From Chryseobacterium sp. G0162 (GTDB lineage Bacteria; Bacteroidota; Bacteroidia; Flavobacteriales; Weeksellaceae), in NCBI RefSeq assembly GCF_003815715.1, contig NZ_CP033922.1, positions 3,272,001 through 3,336,000 of the forward strand: a stretch of DNA of 64,000 bases, given 5' to 3'. The notes beneath the pieces are model-generated. The model saw only the letters and a program-made list of their open reading frames with translations, did not search any database and had not been told where the DNA came from. This document shows, one piece after another, positions 44,401 to 52,371 of the stretch (positions are counted from its first letter, which is position 1; each line of letters opens with the position of its first letter). A program made the position numbers and the translations under genes.

Positions 44401-44677
44401 TCCCTCGAATAATGGAACCTTTGGAGTTAAGCTCCCCTAAAAACCTTTTTTTATCATTTTTAGCAAGTACAGCCTCATCCACAACAATTCTGTTATGGGT
44501 TCGTATAAAGTCTAAGGTATCTTTTGCAAAAATGTCCTGTTCAAGCTTGGCGGCGAGAATACTGTCTTTTTTAATACTGTCTTCAGGAACGTTGGGATTT
44601 TTCCATGAAAATACCTGAGCACTTCCTGAAAATATGCCAAAGAAAAATACAACGAATAGAATAAAGATGTTCCGCAA
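41450..44677 (-). CDS. Very large outer-membrane protein, unknown function
   Basis: 1075 residues. The start is TTG 44677 (no ATG upstream before a stop), giving a signal peptide MRNIFILFVVFFFGIFSGSAQ. An N-terminal part (about 85-170: GSIIRGITFGNNQGQSVQSS, then LQISGRLSKDVTILASISD) precedes many long amphipathic strands that look like a large beta-barrel. A calcium-loop-like segment DYNGDGIQQLDEFE lies near residue 770. I know similar large proteins as conserved hypotheticals in Bacteroidota, with some likeness to big barrel components, but I cannot name a family. The C-terminal QVKASF ends in Phe, typical for outer-membrane barrels. Confidence 0.82.
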   Translation of the reverse strand: MRNIFILFVVFFFGIFSGSAQVFSWKNPNVPEDSIKKDSILAAKLEQDIFAKDTLDFIRTHNRIVVDEAVLAKNDKKRFLGELNSKGSIIRGITFGNNQGQSVQSSMDLQISGRLSKDVTILASISDHNLPIQADGYTQTLEEFDKIYMQLNIKDKSILRAGHLDLVESKNYFAKYQRRSMGIQFQTEFGKENKTFVDISAGVARSEFHRIRFQGVEGNQGPYRLTGKNGEQFITLISGSEQVFIDGILMKRGENQDYVINYNTGEVTFTSFRPIFQQNFITISYNYANRNYSRYLFTGKLEHQREKFKVGLNWFMENDNKNAPLALSLSKEDEQILANAGNDPNLMYAPSGVVSEYDVNKILYRLNPAGNFYELSTDPNETLYQVSFTYFGANQGDYKTAKTTNNGRVFEYVGPNAGDYRAVRKLPSPQKSQVFSLNSEYLLNEGKIGADISLSNYDVNLFSSKDSDQNMGYAYRIFGNKTFTKSSWKGTPSFEYQYIDKQFHILDRINDVEFSRDFNLAQEFNKKTQNRFIFSFLNKWNNKSTLNYRINYLNELDSYKGIKNDLDFGWITGRFFTKGNFSYLNTNATLQDTKFIRGGISTEFTGKKGSWAIGGSMEHNEKKYNDTQLMDVTSFSWKEIFVQKKIGDSTRTKLLAKVYMRDNDSVRDNRLQNMNNILGFMAESQIIKTEKTTLNALIHYRKFFYSGAEGDITRNNDFVVGNILYNQQLFRNGMRLQAFYELGNGQEAQREFQYIKVTDGQGVYKWTDYNGDGIQQLDEFEIAEYSDLAQYIRVYTNSVRYIPSNKNKLQLALFVNPAIVFNSENAFLKRWNFNISLNSQNSFYKKDKVLVLNPFEKNSDQILKNQNILTSVQFNPTDKSGWNGNYRFITNDNLINANFSNEEREQVSHFLNIGYWFNKEFRIDWENSVHDIKNSSQLFVTRDYRLNNFETKPKATYKFTDALQSELSSAYRQKKRIDGEELLKAFDITGTIQWEFRKTSIRGNFSFINNNFNGNNFSIVGNQMLDGLKPGKNQVWSVFIQQALNSFIQLNLNYEGRNSGERTIHIGSMQVKASF

Positions 44678-44827
44678 CTCTTGAAAAATAATTCGTAAAA
44701 ATAATTAAAAAATGTTAATAGCAGAGGGTCAACTATTATTAACAGAAAATTAATCCAAATATTGTTAAGTCCTTAAAATTAAGAGTAATTTAGTCATCGA
44801 AATTATAGATAATATAAAATTATAATC

Positions 44828-45622
44828 ATGAAAAAACTTTATTCGTTATTGGCAACAGCAATGCTTGCCGTTACTGCTTTTGGACAAACGACTCTTTTGT
44901 CAGAGTCTTTTGGAACTACAGCAACATTACCAACTGGCTGGACAAGTACTAATACAACTAATGGTTGGAAATCAAATGGATCTAATGCGTCAACAACTAA
45001 ATATCCCGGTGCTTCAGGAGGAATGAATATGGTATTCGTTGGCCAGGGCCCAAATGGTATTACTCATACATTAACATACTCTAATTTATCAACAGTTGGT
45101 TATACTAATATTTCAATTATATGGGGAGGGCTGGGAGCTACTGCCTTTAATCAGGATATTGTTTTTCAATGGAGCATAGACGGAACTACATGGAATGATG
45201 TTATTTATACCTATAATAAAAAAGCTACTACCTGGTCTCTTATAAATAATGGAGTATCTATTCAATTGCCGTCTGAGGCGGGCAATGCAGCAACTTTAAG
45301 TTTTAGATGGTCTTCGGTAACAAGTAATTCAGGAAACTATAGAATTGATGACATAAAAGTAGAAGGTATTTCAGGTTCATTAGCTACTTCAGAAATAGTA
45401 AAGCCTAAAAATACTTTTGTTAAAAATACTTCTGTAGAAAATGAAATCTATTTTGGAACAAAATCCGATATTAAGATTTTTAATGTAAGCGGTCAATTAG
45501 TAAAAACAACTTCTGTTTCTGAAAATGGATCTGTGAATATAGAAAATCTACAGAGTGGGATTTATTTTGTAACAGGAAATAGTAATGGTAAAGCCGTCTC
45601 TGAAAAGATAATTAAAAAGTAA
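44828..45622 (+). CDS. Secreted T9SS cargo protein with jelly-roll (choice-of-anchor-like) domain
   Basis: 264 residues. Signal peptide MKKLYSLLATAMLAVTAFGQ, then one beta-sandwich (about 22-180) beginning LLSESFGTTATLPTGWTS and ending YRIDDIKVEG, the layout of choice-of-anchor J / cleaved-adhesin domains. The C-terminal domain (about 195-264) has IKIFNVSGQLVKTT and GIYFVTGNSNGKAVSEKIIKK, a T9SS type A-like sorting signal in which the usual YPNP is replaced by FVKNTSV. It is probably a surface or secreted adhesin. Followed by its own terminator. Confidence 0.88.
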   Translation: MKKLYSLLATAMLAVTAFGQTTLLSESFGTTATLPTGWTSTNTTNGWKSNGSNASTTKYPGASGGMNMVFVGQGPNGITHTLTYSNLSTVGYTNISIIWGGLGATAFNQDIVFQWSIDGTTWNDVIYTYNKKATTWSLINNGVSIQLPSEAGNAATLSFRWSSVTSNSGNYRIDDIKVEGISGSLATSEIVKPKNTFVKNTSVENEIYFGTKSDIKIFNVSGQLVKTTSVSENGSVNIENLQSGIYFVTGNSNGKAVSEKIIKK

Positions 45623-45645
45623 TTTTAATTAATTGTTAATTATAT

Positions 45646-45677
45646 ACCGCTATTTCAAATGAATAGCGGTTTTTTTG
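45646..45677 (+). terminator. Intrinsic terminator after 44828-45622
   Basis: ACCGCTATT / AATAGCGGT stem with a 7-nt loop and seven T. Confidence 0.88.
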
Positions 45678-45713
45678 TATTTTTACCACATAAATTTTAA
45701 AAAAAATTATTTT

Positions 45714-46517
45714 ATGAAAAAGATCTTTACTATTTGTGGAATTGCTGCTGTTGCTTTTATGGCAAATGCTCAGCAAACAGTTGTTTTAACTGAAAATTTT
45801 GATAGTTATACAGCTGGAGGGAATACGACTTCAACTGGTAGTACTGCTCCTAATGGAACAGATGTTTACAATCCGGGAACTGCTACAAATCCTCTTCCTC
45901 CAGTAGCAACTTTTCCTACAGGGGCAAAAGTGTACAGTGCAGGGGGTATGGCAAAATTGGGAACAGCTTCTCTTGTTGGAACTATGACTACAAGTCCTTT
46001 AGATTTATCAACTAATGGAGGAAATGTAGTAATAACTTTTGATGTTAAAGGATGGACTGCTACTCCAAGTACTATTACGGTAAAAGTAACTAATTTAGCA
46101 GATCAGACTGTAACGTATTCTGCTGTAATGAGCGGAACTCCTGAATCAAAGACTGTAAACTTTGCTGGAGGTCTGGCAAACTCAACAGTTACATTTGAAA
46201 CTACAAATACTTCTTTTAGAGCTTATGTAGATAATGTAGTTATCAAGACTGTTGCTAATGGTTCGTTAGGTGTTTCTGACCTTAAGAATGCTAAATCAGC
46301 ACAATTCGTAAAAAACACTTTTGTTAAAAACAACGAAATCACTTTCGGAGCTGATGTTAAAGATGTAAAAGTTTTCAACATGTTTGGACAACTTGTAAAA
46401 GAAACTTCTGTAAAGCAAAACGGAACTGTAAACGTTGCTGAGTTAACAAAAGGGAACTATATTGTAACAGGTACAGTAAATAACCAAGCAATATCTCAAA
46501 AAATCTTAAAAGACTAA
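45714..46517 (+). CDS. Secreted T9SS cargo protein, paralogue of its neighbours
   Basis: 267 residues from ATG 45714 (the in-frame ATG at 45675 would extend into the preceding terminator). Signal peptide MKKIFTICGIAAVAFMANAQ; a beta-sandwich (about 22-180) starting VVLTENFDSYTAGG with ITFDVKGWTATPSTITVKV; and a sorting domain (about 195-267) with FVKNTFVKNNEITFG, VKVFNMFGQLVKET and GNYIVTG. The sorting domain closely resembles those at 44828 and 46703, so the three probably arose by duplication of at least the C-terminus. Function beyond surface display is unknown. Confidence 0.86.
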   Translation: MKKIFTICGIAAVAFMANAQQTVVLTENFDSYTAGGNTTSTGSTAPNGTDVYNPGTATNPLPPVATFPTGAKVYSAGGMAKLGTASLVGTMTTSPLDLSTNGGNVVITFDVKGWTATPSTITVKVTNLADQTVTYSAVMSGTPESKTVNFAGGLANSTVTFETTNTSFRAYVDNVVIKTVANGSLGVSDLKNAKSAQFVKNTFVKNNEITFGADVKDVKVFNMFGQLVKETSVKQNGTVNVAELTKGNYIVTGTVNNQAISQKILKD

Positions 46518-46540
46518 TTTATAGTTTTAGATTAAAATAC

Positions 46541-46578
46541 AATCCGGTCATTTCGAAGAAATGGCCGGATTTTTTTAT
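46541..46578 (+). terminator. Intrinsic terminator after 45714-46517
   Basis: AATCCGGtCATTTC / GAAATGgCCGGATT stem with a 3-nt loop followed by seven T. Confidence 0.9.
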
Positions 46579-46702
46579 GCTTATTTATTTAAACTTTGTT
46601 AGTTAGAATATAATATATTTATGATAGAATTTTTGTAAATTTCCAATTAAATGGTGTTGTTTTTGATGTTTTTATGATAACTCTATTCCTAAAATTATTG
46701 TA

Positions 46703-47512
46703 ATGAAAAAAATCTTTACTATTGCTGGTCTAACTTTGATGACTACTTTTATGAATGCCCAGATTGTAATCAATGAGATTTATGGAGGGAATGGTAATTC
46801 AGGAGCGGTTTTCAAAAATAACTATATCGTCCTGAAAAATATAGGAACTACACTGGTTTCTTTAACGGGGGCCAGCATTCAATATGCACCTGCAATTGGA
46901 GCTTTTACAGAATATCATACGCTGCCAGATTTTACTTTAGGACCCGAAGAAACCTATCTGATCCAGGAAGCAGCAGTAGATGGTGGAGTAGAAGCATTGT
47001 CAACACCGAATTTTATTGCCACAACGGTTACTAATTTTGACGGCACACCCAATAAATCTGTAGGAATAAAAATTTCAGGAACATCCGGGAAATTAGCACT
47101 GGCAGGAAATATTGTACAGGTGATAAGTCCGGTTTCTTCCAATGTGTTAGATTTTGTAGGCTATGGTGCCAACGCAGACCAGTTTAAAGGTGATGGACCG
47201 GCTCCTTCTCCTACAGCTTCAACAGCCATTAGGAGGACTTTAGATAATAACAGCGATAATATGGCAGACTTTTCTGCGGAAGGAGCGGCAAAAGCAGGCT
47301 TTGTTCAGAACCCATTTGTTAAGGATGGCAATGTGCTTTTCGGAATGCAGATCAAAGATGTAAAGGTATACGATACCTTTAGACAGGTTGTCAAAAAGTC
47401 TCCAACGAAATTTGCTCAGAATATAGATATTACAGAACTTCCTAAAGGAACCTATTTTATAACAGGAACAGTTAACAACGCTCCCGTTTCTCAGAAAATT
47501 ATAAAAGATTAG
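46703..47512 (+). CDS. Secreted lamin-tail-domain protein with T9SS-like C-terminus
   Basis: 269 residues. Signal peptide MKKIFTIAGLTLMTTFMNAQ, then a lamin-tail (LTD) domain (about 21-165) with the typical opening IVINEIYGGNG and NNYIVLKNIGTTLVSLTGASIQY, GPEETYLIQ and VVSNVLDFVGYG-like strands. LTD domains are found on secreted nucleases and surface proteins; no nuclease is attached here. The C-terminus (about 200-269) is of the neighbours' sorting type, but the conserved Gly in the FGQ/SGQ position is Arg (TFRQVVKK). Third of three tandem cargo genes. Confidence 0.87.
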   Translation: MKKIFTIAGLTLMTTFMNAQIVINEIYGGNGNSGAVFKNNYIVLKNIGTTLVSLTGASIQYAPAIGAFTEYHTLPDFTLGPEETYLIQEAAVDGGVEALSTPNFIATTVTNFDGTPNKSVGIKISGTSGKLALAGNIVQVISPVSSNVLDFVGYGANADQFKGDGPAPSPTASTAIRRTLDNNSDNMADFSAEGAAKAGFVQNPFVKDGNVLFGMQIKDVKVYDTFRQVVKKSPTKFAQNIDITELPKGTYFITGTVNNAPVSQKIIKD

Positions 47513-47532
47513 TTTTTCAATATTTTTTGATA

Positions 47533-47572
47533 GGGAGCAGCTTAATAATAAGCTGTTCCTTTATTTTTTTAA
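47533..47572. terminator. Bidirectional intrinsic terminator
   Basis: GGAGCAGCTT / AAGCTGTTCC stem with a 6-nt loop and T-runs, between convergent genes. Confidence 0.85.
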
Positions 47573-50391
47573 TACCAGCCTCTTCTTGCTGCATTAATGA
47601 CAGCTCCGAGATTAAGAACCAGAGTATATCTGATACGCTTGGCATAATCTTTAAATCCAGGTTCAAATCCCAAAGAAGACTGTATCGGAAAATAAACCTC
47701 CAGGAAATCCGGAATGATTCTTACCTTAACTCCACTGTCCCAGATAAACTTTGTAGGGAAATTTTTGTTTTTATATATTCCGGCATCGGCATACACATGG
47801 AATATTTTCCATATACTTGAATCTATATTCACAGAAGTGATCCACTGATTAACTGTTCCCGGAAGAAATGATTTAAATCCGCCATCAGCAAGGATAAACT
47901 GTTGTGAAAGAAGACCGCTGCTCGCACTCTCTCCTAAAAGATTGTAAGAGAAGGTATAGTTTGATACTCTTGAAATTCCATAGTTGAATAAATCATTACG
48001 CGTGTCATTTCTGAGGAAATATCCGGCAAATAAACGGACACTCAGCTTTTGTCTTGGAGCAAATTCCCATCTGTAGAATCCTTCAGCAGTGATCTTATTG
48101 AAATCTTCCATACCTTGTGCACTCAGACTGAAACTTTTCTCATGGATCATCTGGCTGTCACTGTAGCTATATCCTAATCCCCAAAGGTTATATTTTTTAT
48201 AATCGTCATTGGCAATCATAGCAGGACTAAGATCTCTTTCAAAATAATTATAAGAAACACCAACACTTCTGCTGACTGTACTTCTTGGATTTTTTCTAAA
48301 GTTTAGAGTTGAAAATACAGACCCCTTTGTATATGCTAAGTTGTAATCATAATGGAAATAAGATCCGGAAGCTCCAAATGTAATACTTCTAAACATGCTT
48401 TCAGCCGGCAGGAAAGAGTAAGATATACCTCCTGAACCAGTTAGTTTTCCTGTTCCTGTACTGTATGTTGGAGTAAATGAATACAAGAATTTCTGGTCAA
48501 AAAATGACTGATTTTTAAAATTAGCTCCTAACAAAAATTTATCATATGTATTATTGAATCGAACTCTCGGACTCACATAAATTTCGTTGTATTCAGGATT
48601 GGGAATATCCTTTATGAGTTTAAACTTAATTTTTTTTGTATTTAAAAATAGTCCTTTGGCGTATAGAAAATTATCCCGATAACTGGACTCCGGGAAAATG
48701 TAATCATTATTTAAGGTTACTTTATAAATATTATCTGATGCAGGAAGAGAAATTTCTTTTAACCTCTCATTTTCTTCTGTTTCTATCCAATAAGATTTTC
48801 TTTCACCGGCTTTGGTTTCTGTTTCCAATTTTACCGGAATAGAAGCGTCCGTATTTTTTGCAATTTTAATATGTAAAGAATCGTTCTCTTTTTTAATATG
48901 TTTAAGTCTAAAATTAACCCTGTTTTTCTGTTTAAAAAAACTTTCAAGGTAATGGGCAGATTTTTCTTTTTCTGATAGCTGTTTCAAAAAGTCATCCGGA
49001 TTAATTTTATTTCCTGAATTTTTTGAAAGATATTCCTTTACAAGAGTATTGAAACGCTCATCACCCATTTTATCAGCAGAATAATTGAACAGGCTTCCTG
49101 TCTCAAAACTACTAATAGCCATATCATTAAAGTTACTTAGACTTGTAAAATTCTCATTAATCTTCTGATCCAGATTTTGAAGCATGATATATTGGTAAGA
49201 CAGTCCATAACGGTCCAGAAGCTTTACCTTAGATGCATGAAATAATTTTAAAGGTTTTATACCAAGAATTTTGGCTTCCGGTAACATCCCTAGAAGCTTG
49301 GTGTCTTTATAGAATTTTTTAAGGTACTGGATTTCAAGATAGGATTTTAGACCATTTTTGAACCAATGGTCTTCTTGTTTATCGGCAATGACCTTTTCAT
49401 CCAAAACTTTTTTGGTAATGATTCCAAAGTAATCAAGATCAGTTTTTTCAGCATCTGTAAATAAAGGGAATCTGAACTTCCAGAAAGTGATATCATTATT
49501 TCCGAAGAAGTCTTCTTTTGCTCTGAATTTATCTGAGATAAATATACTTTTCGGAAGAGACCCTATTTTTTCCTTAAGAAATTTTAAATGAAGAGGTAAG
49601 TAAAATTCCAGATTTTGTTTTTCATCAGGTTTGATATTATAGCCAAACTTAATTTCAGTATCTGTACCATCAATATTGGTTTTTATGACCGGGTAAGTAT
49701 TGAAAGAAACTGAAAATTCAGGATCTGAATCCAGATACCCCTGAAAAGAATTCATTTGAATCTGTGGCAGATTACTTTCGATAAAACTGTTGACTGGAAT
49801 ATCAAAATTGACGGTCCAGAAAGTATTGAAACTTACCGATTCTTCAATGTCATGGTATTTTCTTTCAGAAATATTGTCCGGATCAAAATGATCCGGAACA
49901 ATAAAGAAATATTTTAAGGCAGTGTTCTGACCGGATGTCCCATATTCCGTAAATTTTTTATCGGGAAGTTGCATACGGTAGTGTAACTGCAGGGTGATAC
50001 TTTCACCTGGTTGTAATGCCTGTTTAAGAGGAAGAAAAAGATTTTCATCTGAAATTGCATTGACGGGTATTTCCTGGTTTCCTGAATCTTTAATATTGAG
50101 CTCCAGAAGTTTTCCCAGTTCATGGTCTTTTGCAAAATGTAAATCGTTATTTCGGTCTTCCAGTTTTCTGTAGACTAAGGATGTTCCGCGTTTGTTATAA
50201 GCCGAAATCCAGTTCAGAAGTTTTATCGTCTGCAGGTCTTTATCAGAATGATTGTAATAAACAATCTCCTGATTCACCTCAAGGGTTTTCCTGTCAGGAG
50301 AAAGTTTTGCTCCAATGTATATACTGTCTTTCTGTGCAGAAACGTGTATAACTCCACAAAACAAAATAAGGCAAATGCTGATCTTTTTCAA
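47569..50391 (-). CDS. M1-peptidase-like protein without catalytic motif, fused to an outer-membrane barrel
   Basis: 940 residues starting at TTG 50391 (no nearby ATG). Signal peptide MKKISICLILFCGVIHVSAQ. Residues about 20-250 resemble the N-terminal beta domain of M1 aminopeptidases and 260-510 the catalytic domain, but the HExxH zinc site is missing (the region at 324-335 reads IITKKVLDEKV) and the WLNEGFA-like segment is WFKNGLKSYLE (343-353), where the third zinc ligand is Asn. From about 580 on the sequence turns into long amphipathic strands ending VINAARRGWY, an outer-membrane barrel. It is probably a non-enzymatic binding or transport protein facing the periplasm. Confidence 0.82.
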   Translation of the reverse strand: MKKISICLILFCGVIHVSAQKDSIYIGAKLSPDRKTLEVNQEIVYYNHSDKDLQTIKLLNWISAYNKRGTSLVYRKLEDRNNDLHFAKDHELGKLLELNIKDSGNQEIPVNAISDENLFLPLKQALQPGESITLQLHYRMQLPDKKFTEYGTSGQNTALKYFFIVPDHFDPDNISERKYHDIEESVSFNTFWTVNFDIPVNSFIESNLPQIQMNSFQGYLDSDPEFSVSFNTYPVIKTNIDGTDTEIKFGYNIKPDEKQNLEFYLPLHLKFLKEKIGSLPKSIFISDKFRAKEDFFGNNDITFWKFRFPLFTDAEKTDLDYFGIITKKVLDEKVIADKQEDHWFKNGLKSYLEIQYLKKFYKDTKLLGMLPEAKILGIKPLKLFHASKVKLLDRYGLSYQYIMLQNLDQKINENFTSLSNFNDMAISSFETGSLFNYSADKMGDERFNTLVKEYLSKNSGNKINPDDFLKQLSEKEKSAHYLESFFKQKNRVNFRLKHIKKENDSLHIKIAKNTDASIPVKLETETKAGERKSYWIETEENERLKEISLPASDNIYKVTLNNDYIFPESSYRDNFLYAKGLFLNTKKIKFKLIKDIPNPEYNEIYVSPRVRFNNTYDKFLLGANFKNQSFFDQKFLYSFTPTYSTGTGKLTGSGGISYSFLPAESMFRSITFGASGSYFHYDYNLAYTKGSVFSTLNFRKNPRSTVSRSVGVSYNYFERDLSPAMIANDDYKKYNLWGLGYSYSDSQMIHEKSFSLSAQGMEDFNKITAEGFYRWEFAPRQKLSVRLFAGYFLRNDTRNDLFNYGISRVSNYTFSYNLLGESASSGLLSQQFILADGGFKSFLPGTVNQWITSVNIDSSIWKIFHVYADAGIYKNKNFPTKFIWDSGVKVRIIPDFLEVYFPIQSSLGFEPGFKDYAKRIRYTLVLNLGAVINAARRGWY

Positions 50392-50408
50392 ATATCCGTG
50401 ATAAAGCT

Positions 50409-50416
50409 CAAATATA
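50409..50416 (-). promoter_or_regulatory. -7 element of the M1-like/barrel gene
   Basis: TATATTTG on the minus strand, matching TAnnTTTG, 17 nt before TTG 50391; its place supports the TTG start. Confidence 0.5.
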
Positions 50417-50444
50417 GCTTATTTTGTATATACTTTATAGGATT

Positions 50445-51824
50445 TTAGTTCTGAATTGCTTTTTTTTCCAAAGAATTAATATAGGCATTCCAACCTTCAT
50501 TTTTATAAGTAACTGCTGCCGCTTCCGGATCTTCAGATTTATAGATTCCTCTTCCTACAATAATAAAATCCGTGTGTAGCGTTTTGAAAACGTGTTCCGG
50601 AGTGTTGTACTGTTGCCCTTTTCCGTCTCCAGAATCTGCAAGATTTACACCTGGGGTGAATAACAACAGATCTTCAGGGATTTTATTCTGAGAAACTCCT
50701 CCAATTACATTAGGGTGAGATAAAGCTACCTTTAATGCTTCCTCACGATAGCTAGCTGTAGTTAAAGCTCCTTTTGAAGACATTCCAACGATGGCTACCA
50801 CTCCTACATTTTTAAAGCAGTCTAAAGATTCAAAACCACCAATAACCTGGGATGTTACAAAATCAGCCCAATCAGTAATTTTGAAAACTCCACTCGTAAA
50901 TTGTAGTTCTTGTGTATTTCCAATGTCTGCAAATTTTCTGTCTTCCATCAATAAGAACTGATGCTTTGAAGCGATTGCTTTTAAAGGAGTGATTGTTTTT
51001 TCATAATCAAAATCAGAAATAATATCGATGTGGGTCTTTAAAGCAATAATATGAGGTCCAACTTTCTCTGCAAAATCTAATAATTCCTGAGTGGTTGTAA
51101 CATCTGCAGAAGCAATAAGGTTAGATTTTTTTGCCAATGCTGTTTCCAATAATTTTTTTGAAACAGAATGTTGGGTATTGCTTAGCTTTTGTTCATAAGA
51201 AGCTCTGGTTTCTTCTTCAAACTGAATATGGTTACCCTGTAAGAAGTCCTGAATTCTCTTCACTTCTTCATCTGATAATTCACCAGTTTCCTGAAGAATT
51301 TCGCACACTTCAGAAATATTGAAAAGAGTATGCACTCTGTACCCCTTACCTTCCAACAGTTGCTTTCCTCCTTGCTCTCTGTCCAGGACCACTACAATAT
51401 CAGCAACTTTAAGGTCTTCCTGTTCTACTTCAGCAATAGTTTCTACCAAAGATTTTCCAGAAGTGATGACATCTTCTACTAAAAGACAGTTCTGTCCTTT
51501 TTGATAAATTCCTTCGATCAGTTTCTTGGTACCGTAGCTTTTTGCTTCTTTTCTTTTAATAATTAATGGAATATAACTTTCCAGTGACATAGCCGTAGCC
51601 ATAGGAAGGGCAGCATATGGAACTCCACAAATTAAATCAAAATTATCTAATGGAAGCATTTCCAATAAATAATTAGCAAGATTTTTTAAAATTTTAGGAT
51701 CCGAAGCCAAAGGTCTTAAGTCTACATAAAAAGGACTTTCTATACCACTTTTCAGGGTAAACCTTCCAAATTTAATGATGCCTAGCTTGTAGCACTCCAA
51801 AAAGAATTCTTTTTTACTTTCCAT
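50445..51824 (-). CDS. Bifunctional orotate phosphoribosyltransferase / OMP decarboxylase (UMP synthase)
   Basis: 459 residues carrying the last two steps of pyrimidine synthesis. Residues 1-205 are OPRT, with the PRPP loop LLVEDVITSGKSLVE (114-128). Residues 215-459 are OMP decarboxylase, with ALKTHIDIISDF (261-272), the catalytic MEDRKFADIGNT (293-304) and FIIVGRGIY near the end. The order E-F and the decarboxylase motifs are those of animal and plant UMP synthase; most bacteria keep two genes with a differently patterned decarboxylase. It is transcribed alone. Confidence 0.95.
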   Translation of the reverse strand: MESKKEFFLECYKLGIIKFGRFTLKSGIESPFYVDLRPLASDPKILKNLANYLLEMLPLDNFDLICGVPYAALPMATAMSLESYIPLIIKRKEAKSYGTKKLIEGIYQKGQNCLLVEDVITSGKSLVETIAEVEQEDLKVADIVVVLDREQGGKQLLEGKGYRVHTLFNISEVCEILQETGELSDEEVKRIQDFLQGNHIQFEEETRASYEQKLSNTQHSVSKKLLETALAKKSNLIASADVTTTQELLDFAEKVGPHIIALKTHIDIISDFDYEKTITPLKAIASKHQFLLMEDRKFADIGNTQELQFTSGVFKITDWADFVTSQVIGGFESLDCFKNVGVVAIVGMSSKGALTTASYREEALKVALSHPNVIGGVSQNKIPEDLLLFTPGVNLADSGDGKGQQYNTPEHVFKTLHTDFIIVGRGIYKSEDPEAAAVTYKNEGWNAYINSLEKKAIQN

Positions 51825-51843
51825 TATTTTTTATTAGATGTTG

Positions 51844-51851
51844 CAAATTTA
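51844..51851 (-). promoter_or_regulatory. -7 element of the UMP synthase gene
   Basis: TAAATTTG on the minus strand, 19 nt before the ATG at 51824. Confidence 0.6.
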
Positions 51852-51896
51852 AGGATTTGAAATAAGGCTTAAAAATTTATCGCCAATTGATTAATA

Positions 51897-51929
51897 AAAA
51901 ACCATTCTGCAAAAACAGAATGGTTTTAA
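51897..51929. terminator. Terminator of the aroC-DUF1232 gene run
   Basis: ACCATTCTG / CAGAATGGT stem extended by A-T pairs on a 6-nt loop, downstream of the DUF1232 gene and upstream of the UMP synthase gene (both minus). Confidence 0.88.
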
Positions 51930-51945
51930 AAATATAAATAAACTA

Positions 51946-52287
51946 TTATTTTACGATCTCGGCATCAATCATTTGAGTGCCATTATATTTTTGTTCAGCT
52001 TCCCAAAGCAAAAATTTGTCCACCTCTTTGATGAGTTTGGGAATGGTAAGTGACAATACGGCCAGATCATCCATTACTCCAAGCACCGGGATGGCAAATT
52101 CAGGAAGAAGGTCAATAGGGGAGATGACATATAAAATTCCCAATAGAGGAAGAATAATGTCAATGGATTTCATCGGATAGCTTCCTTTTCTCCACATTTT
52201 TACCATTCTGAAAATATCAGGGATCTTTTTTACAAAGCCCTTGTGATTGATAGCTTCTTTTGCAAGATTTAATTTTGAATATTTCAT
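51946..52287 (-). CDS. DUF1232 (YkvA-like) membrane protein
   Basis: 113 residues from ATG 52287; an in-frame GTG at 52332 would add 15 residues. The segment LPLLGILYVISPIDLLPEFAIPVLGVMDDLAVLSL (about 48-82) contains the family hallmark YxxSPiDLiPd and a membrane hairpin. DUF1232 proteins are small inner-membrane proteins of unknown role. It lies 84 bp after the TlpA-like gene on the same strand and may be the last gene of the aroC run. Confidence 0.9.
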   Translation of the reverse strand: MKYSKLNLAKEAINHKGFVKKIPDIFRMVKMWRKGSYPMKSIDIILPLLGILYVISPIDLLPEFAIPVLGVMDDLAVLSLTIPKLIKEVDKFLLWEAEQKYNGTQMIDAEIVK

Positions 52288-52371
52288 TTTGTGTTTGGAT
52301 TTAAACAAATTTTTCAATGGTATAAATTTCACAAATCCTGTACCAACAAATTATAAAATTTAGTTAAAAAA

